From: Aureimonas sp. OT7
GTDB taxonomy: Bacteria; Pseudomonadota; Alphaproteobacteria; Rhizobiales; Rhizobiaceae
NCBI RefSeq assembly: GCF_014844055.1
Contig: NZ_CP062167.1
Location: 3,199,501 to 3,263,500, forward strand
Reading direction: 5' to 3'
DNA length: 64,000 bases
Shown: positions 61,721 through 64,000 of the stretch, piece after piece
Numbering within the stretch: position 1 is the first letter of the stretch
Layout of the letters: each line of letters opens with the position of its first letter
The notes under the pieces: model-generated
Databases searched by the model: none
What the model saw: the letters and a program-made list of their open reading frames with translations, nothing else
What the model was told of the DNA's origin: nothing
Translations under genes and position numbers: made by a program

Positions 61721-63223
61721 ATGAGCGACCGTTTTCTCCTTGCCGAACCCCTCCCCGTCGAGACGCCCCCCGTGGAGCAGGGCCGCCTGTTCCACAATGC
61801 CGACGATGCCGTCGCTGCGCTGACGCGGCTCTACGATGCCGCCGTCGACTTTCTGCTGCAAAGCTTCGACACCGTGCTGAAGTACGGCTCGGCCGACCGC
61901 CGCTACAGGGCCTTCTACCCAGAGATCGCCCTGACGACGACGGGGCATACCAGGATCGATTCGCGGTTGTCCTTCGGCTTTGTCTCCGGCCCGGGCCACT
62001 ATGCTACGACGATCACCCGGCCCGACCTGTTCGGAGACTATCTGCACAAGCAGATCGAGCAGCTGATCCACAATCACGGCCAGCCGCTGCGGATCGGCCA
62101 TTCGGACACGCCGATACCCCTGCACTTCGCATTTCCGGAAGGCACCTATGTCGATGGCAGCCAGGCCGAGCGGCTGGGCATGCCGTTGCGCGACATCTTC
62201 GACGTTCCGGACCTTGCGGCCACCGACGACCGGATCGTGAACGGCAATTTCGAGCCGGCGCCGGGCGAGGCATGGCCCCTGGCACCGTTTACCGCGCAAC
62301 GCGTCGACTATTCGCTCGCACGGCTGTCGCACTACACGGCAACCAGCCCGCGCCATTTCCAGAACTTCGTGATGTTCACCAATTACCAGTTCTATATCGA
62401 CGAATTCGCAGCCATGGCCAGACGCTTCATGGCCGAAGGCGGCCACGGCTACGAATCCTTCGTGGAACCCGGCAATGTCGTGACGCCGGCCGGCGAGACG
62501 AGTGCGGGAAGCGGCGTCTCCCCGGCCCGCCTGCCGCAGATGCCGGCCTACCATCTGACCCGCGCCGACGGCAGCGGCATCACCATGGTCAATATCGGCG
62601 TCGGCCCGTCCAACGCCAAGACGATCACCGACCATGTGGCGGTGCTGCGGCCGCATGCCTGGCTGATGCTGGGCCATTGCGCGGGGCTGCGCAACACGCA
62701 GGCGCTGGGCGACTATGTGCTGGCCCATGCCTATGTCCGCGAGGACCATGTGCTGGATGCCGACCTGCCCGTATGGGTGCCGGTGCCGCCGCTGGCGGAG
62801 GTGCAGGTGGCGCTGGAAAAGGCAGTGGCCGACGTGACGGGACTGGAGGGCTACGACCTCAAGCGCATCATGCGGACGGGAACGGTCGCCACGATCGACA
62901 ACCGCAACTGGGAACTCCGCGACCAGACGGAGCCGGTCGAACGGCTGTCGAAATCGCGCGCGATCGCACTCGATATGGAATCGGCCACCATCGCGGCCAA
63001 CGGCTACCGGTTCCGCGTGCCCTACGGCACCTTGCTGTGCGTCTCGGACAAGCCCCTGCACGGTGAACTGAAATTGCCGGGAATGGCGACCGCCTTCTAC
63101 AAGCGCCAGGTGGCCCAGCATCTGGAGATCGGCATCCGCGCCATGCAAAGCCTTGCCGAAATGCCGCACGAGAAGCTGCATTCGCGCAAGCTGCGCTCCT
63201 TCTTCGAGACGGCCTTTCAGTAG
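61721..63223 (+). CDS. amn: AMP nucleosidase
   Basis: A 500-residue AMP nucleosidase that splits AMP into adenine and ribose 5-phosphate. The N-terminal domain is followed by a nucleoside-phosphorylase-like catalytic domain: GITMVNIGVGPSNAKTITDH, LMLGHCAGLR, the late ALDMESATIAANGYRFRVPY and KPLHGELKLPGMA. Ribosome-site GGTAAAGG is upstream. The frame is open to 61556 but that overlaps the small peptide. Its stop is six bases from that of the convergent ETF-QO gene. Confidence 0.95.
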   Translation: MSDRFLLAEPLPVETPPVEQGRLFHNADDAVAALTRLYDAAVDFLLQSFDTVLKYGSADRRYRAFYPEIALTTTGHTRIDSRLSFGFVSGPGHYATTITRPDLFGDYLHKQIEQLIHNHGQPLRIGHSDTPIPLHFAFPEGTYVDGSQAERLGMPLRDIFDVPDLAATDDRIVNGNFEPAPGEAWPLAPFTAQRVDYSLARLSHYTATSPRHFQNFVMFTNYQFYIDEFAAMARRFMAEGGHGYESFVEPGNVVTPAGETSAGSGVSPARLPQMPAYHLTRADGSGITMVNIGVGPSNAKTITDHVAVLRPHAWLMLGHCAGLRNTQALGDYVLAHAYVREDHVLDADLPVWVPVPPLAEVQVALEKAVADVTGLEGYDLKRIMRTGTVATIDNRNWELRDQTEPVERLSKSRAIALDMESATIAANGYRFRVPYGTLLCVSDKPLHGELKLPGMATAFYKRQVAQHLEIGIRAMQSLAEMPHEKLHSRKLRSFFETAFQ

Positions 63224-63229
63224 GCCCGC

Positions 63230-64000
63230 CTACATCTCCTGGTAGACCGGGCCTTCGCCGCCCTGCGGCACGGTCCATCGGATGTTGCCATTGGGATCCT
63301 TGATATCGCACGTCTTGCAGTGGACGCAGTTCTGCGCGTTGATCTGGTAGCGCAGATACTCTCCCTCGCCGATCCATTCGTACACGGCCGCCGGGCAATA
63401 TCGCTCCGACAGGCCGGCATAGACATCGTGTTCGGACGTCTTCTGCAGCGCCATGTCCCGGACCCGCAGGTGGATCGGCTGGTCTTCCTCGTGATTGGTG
63501 TTCGACAGGAACACCGAGGACGTCTTGTCGAAGGTCAGCACGCCATCGGGCTTGGGATAGTCGATCGGCTTGTGGCGCGACGCGGGCTCCGTCGATTGCG
63601 CGTCCGTCTTGCCGTGGCCGAGCGTGCCGAACAACGAGAGGCGGAACAGCGAATTGGTCCACATGTCGAGCGCGCCCAGGGCGACGCCGATATAGGTGCC
63701 GAACCGCGACCAGAGCGGCTTGACGTTGCGCACGGGGGAAAGATCGCGTCCGATGGTCGATTGCCGCCAGCCATCTTCATAGGCGGATAACTCGTCCCGC
63801 GAGCGGCCGGCGGCCAAGGCTTCGGAAGCGGCCTCCGCCGCCAGCATTCCGGAAGCGATGGCGTTGTGAACGCCCTTGATGCGCGGCACGTTGACGAAGC
63901 CGGCCGAGCAGCCGAGCAGCGCGCCGCCCGGGAAGACGAGTTTCGGCACCGACTGGAAACCGCCCTCGCTGATGGCCCGGGCGCCATAGGAGAGGCGCTT
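63230..64000 (-). CDS. Electron transfer flavoprotein:ubiquinone oxidoreductase, C-terminal part (partial)
   Basis: The window ends inside this gene; about 256 codons of the C-terminal part are here and the true start is beyond 64000. The reading continues without a break to the edge. It shows GGFQSVPKLVFPGGALLGCSAG, IKGVHNAIASGMLAAEAASE and, near the end, the [4Fe-4S] ligand region NCVHCKTCDIKDPNGNIRW, all typical of ETF-QO. The enzyme passes electrons from ETF to ubiquinone in the inner membrane during fatty acid and amino acid breakdown. Confidence 0.93.
   Translation of the reverse strand, partial: KRLSYGARAISEGGFQSVPKLVFPGGALLGCSAGFVNVPRIKGVHNAIASGMLAAEAASEALAAGRSRDELSAYEDGWRQSTIGRDLSPVRNVKPLWSRFGTYIGVALGALDMWTNSLFRLSLFGTLGHGKTDAQSTEPASRHKPIDYPKPDGVLTFDKTSSVFLSNTNHEEDQPIHLRVRDMALQKTSEHDVYAGLSERYCPAAVYEWIGEGEYLRYQINAQNCVHCKTCDIKDPNGNIRWTVPQGGEGPVYQEM

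Overview
The window is a stretch of GC-rich chromosome from an alphaproteobacterium, most likely a member of the Hyphomicrobiales (Rhizobiales). The evidence is a RirA-type iron regulator, two Omp2-like porins with the typical rhizobial signal peptide, the rpoZ-rsh-pyrE-DUF2062-acpS-lepB-rnc-era-recO cluster, a rhizobial-type dihydroorotase, and several secreted or small proteins of a kind seen mainly in that order. I cannot name the genus. Almost all of it looks like ordinary core or near-core genome. I see no prophage, transposase, CRISPR array, rRNA or tRNA gene.

Layout. 1-5,800: the end of purL, a bolA-grxD pair, an inositol-phosphatase-like gene with ttcA, a membrane GGDEF-EAL protein, rpsD and a Pmp3 peptide. 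5,870-13,500: a secreted protein, murI-trmJ, icd, mmsA with a divergent LysR regulator, and a polysaccharide deacetylase overlapping a WecG-type glycosyltransferase. 13,630-20,200: rirA, then a branched-chain amino acid ABC transporter operon (livH-M-G-F, a small membrane protein, livK). 20,200-25,170: xylB, a D-amino acid aminotransferase, the biotin ECF transporter bioY-M-N and a LOG-family protein. 25,170-32,430: rarD, a tightly overlapped cysS-pip-GFA operon, a frameshifted SRAP gene, a Nudix hydrolase and secreted or small proteins. 32,456-36,600: pyrC, ygfZ, an HD hydrolase and a PTP-like phosphatase. 35,875-43,490: the large minus-strand operon from rpoZ to recO (transcription, stringent response, pyrimidine synthesis, lipid and secretion functions, RNA processing, recombination). 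43,700-46,740: a NYN RNase-like protein, a family 5 uracil-DNA glycosylase, smpB and dapA.

The least ordinary part is 46,700-59,300. A soluble lytic transglycosylase gene is followed by about 820 bp of seven tandem 120-bp copies of its own last codons plus its transcription terminator, partly organised as a 240-bp dimer. Next come two paralogous porins whose mRNA leaders share two hairpins at the same distance from the start codon. Beyond these, an SbcCD/YhaON-like nuclease-ATPase pair lies head to head with a three-domain DNA ligase D.

59,300-64,000 holds a gamma-carbonic-anhydrase-like protein, a HisC-like aminotransferase, a DUF2147 protein, a 54-residue membrane peptide, AMP nucleosidase and the end of an electron-transfer flavoprotein:ubiquinone oxidoreductase.

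I chose start codons from Shine-Dalgarno spacing, stop/start overlaps and family length. Several differ from the longest open frame: TTG for xylB and bioM; GTG for pyrE, the HD hydrolase, the 31,581 protein and wecG.
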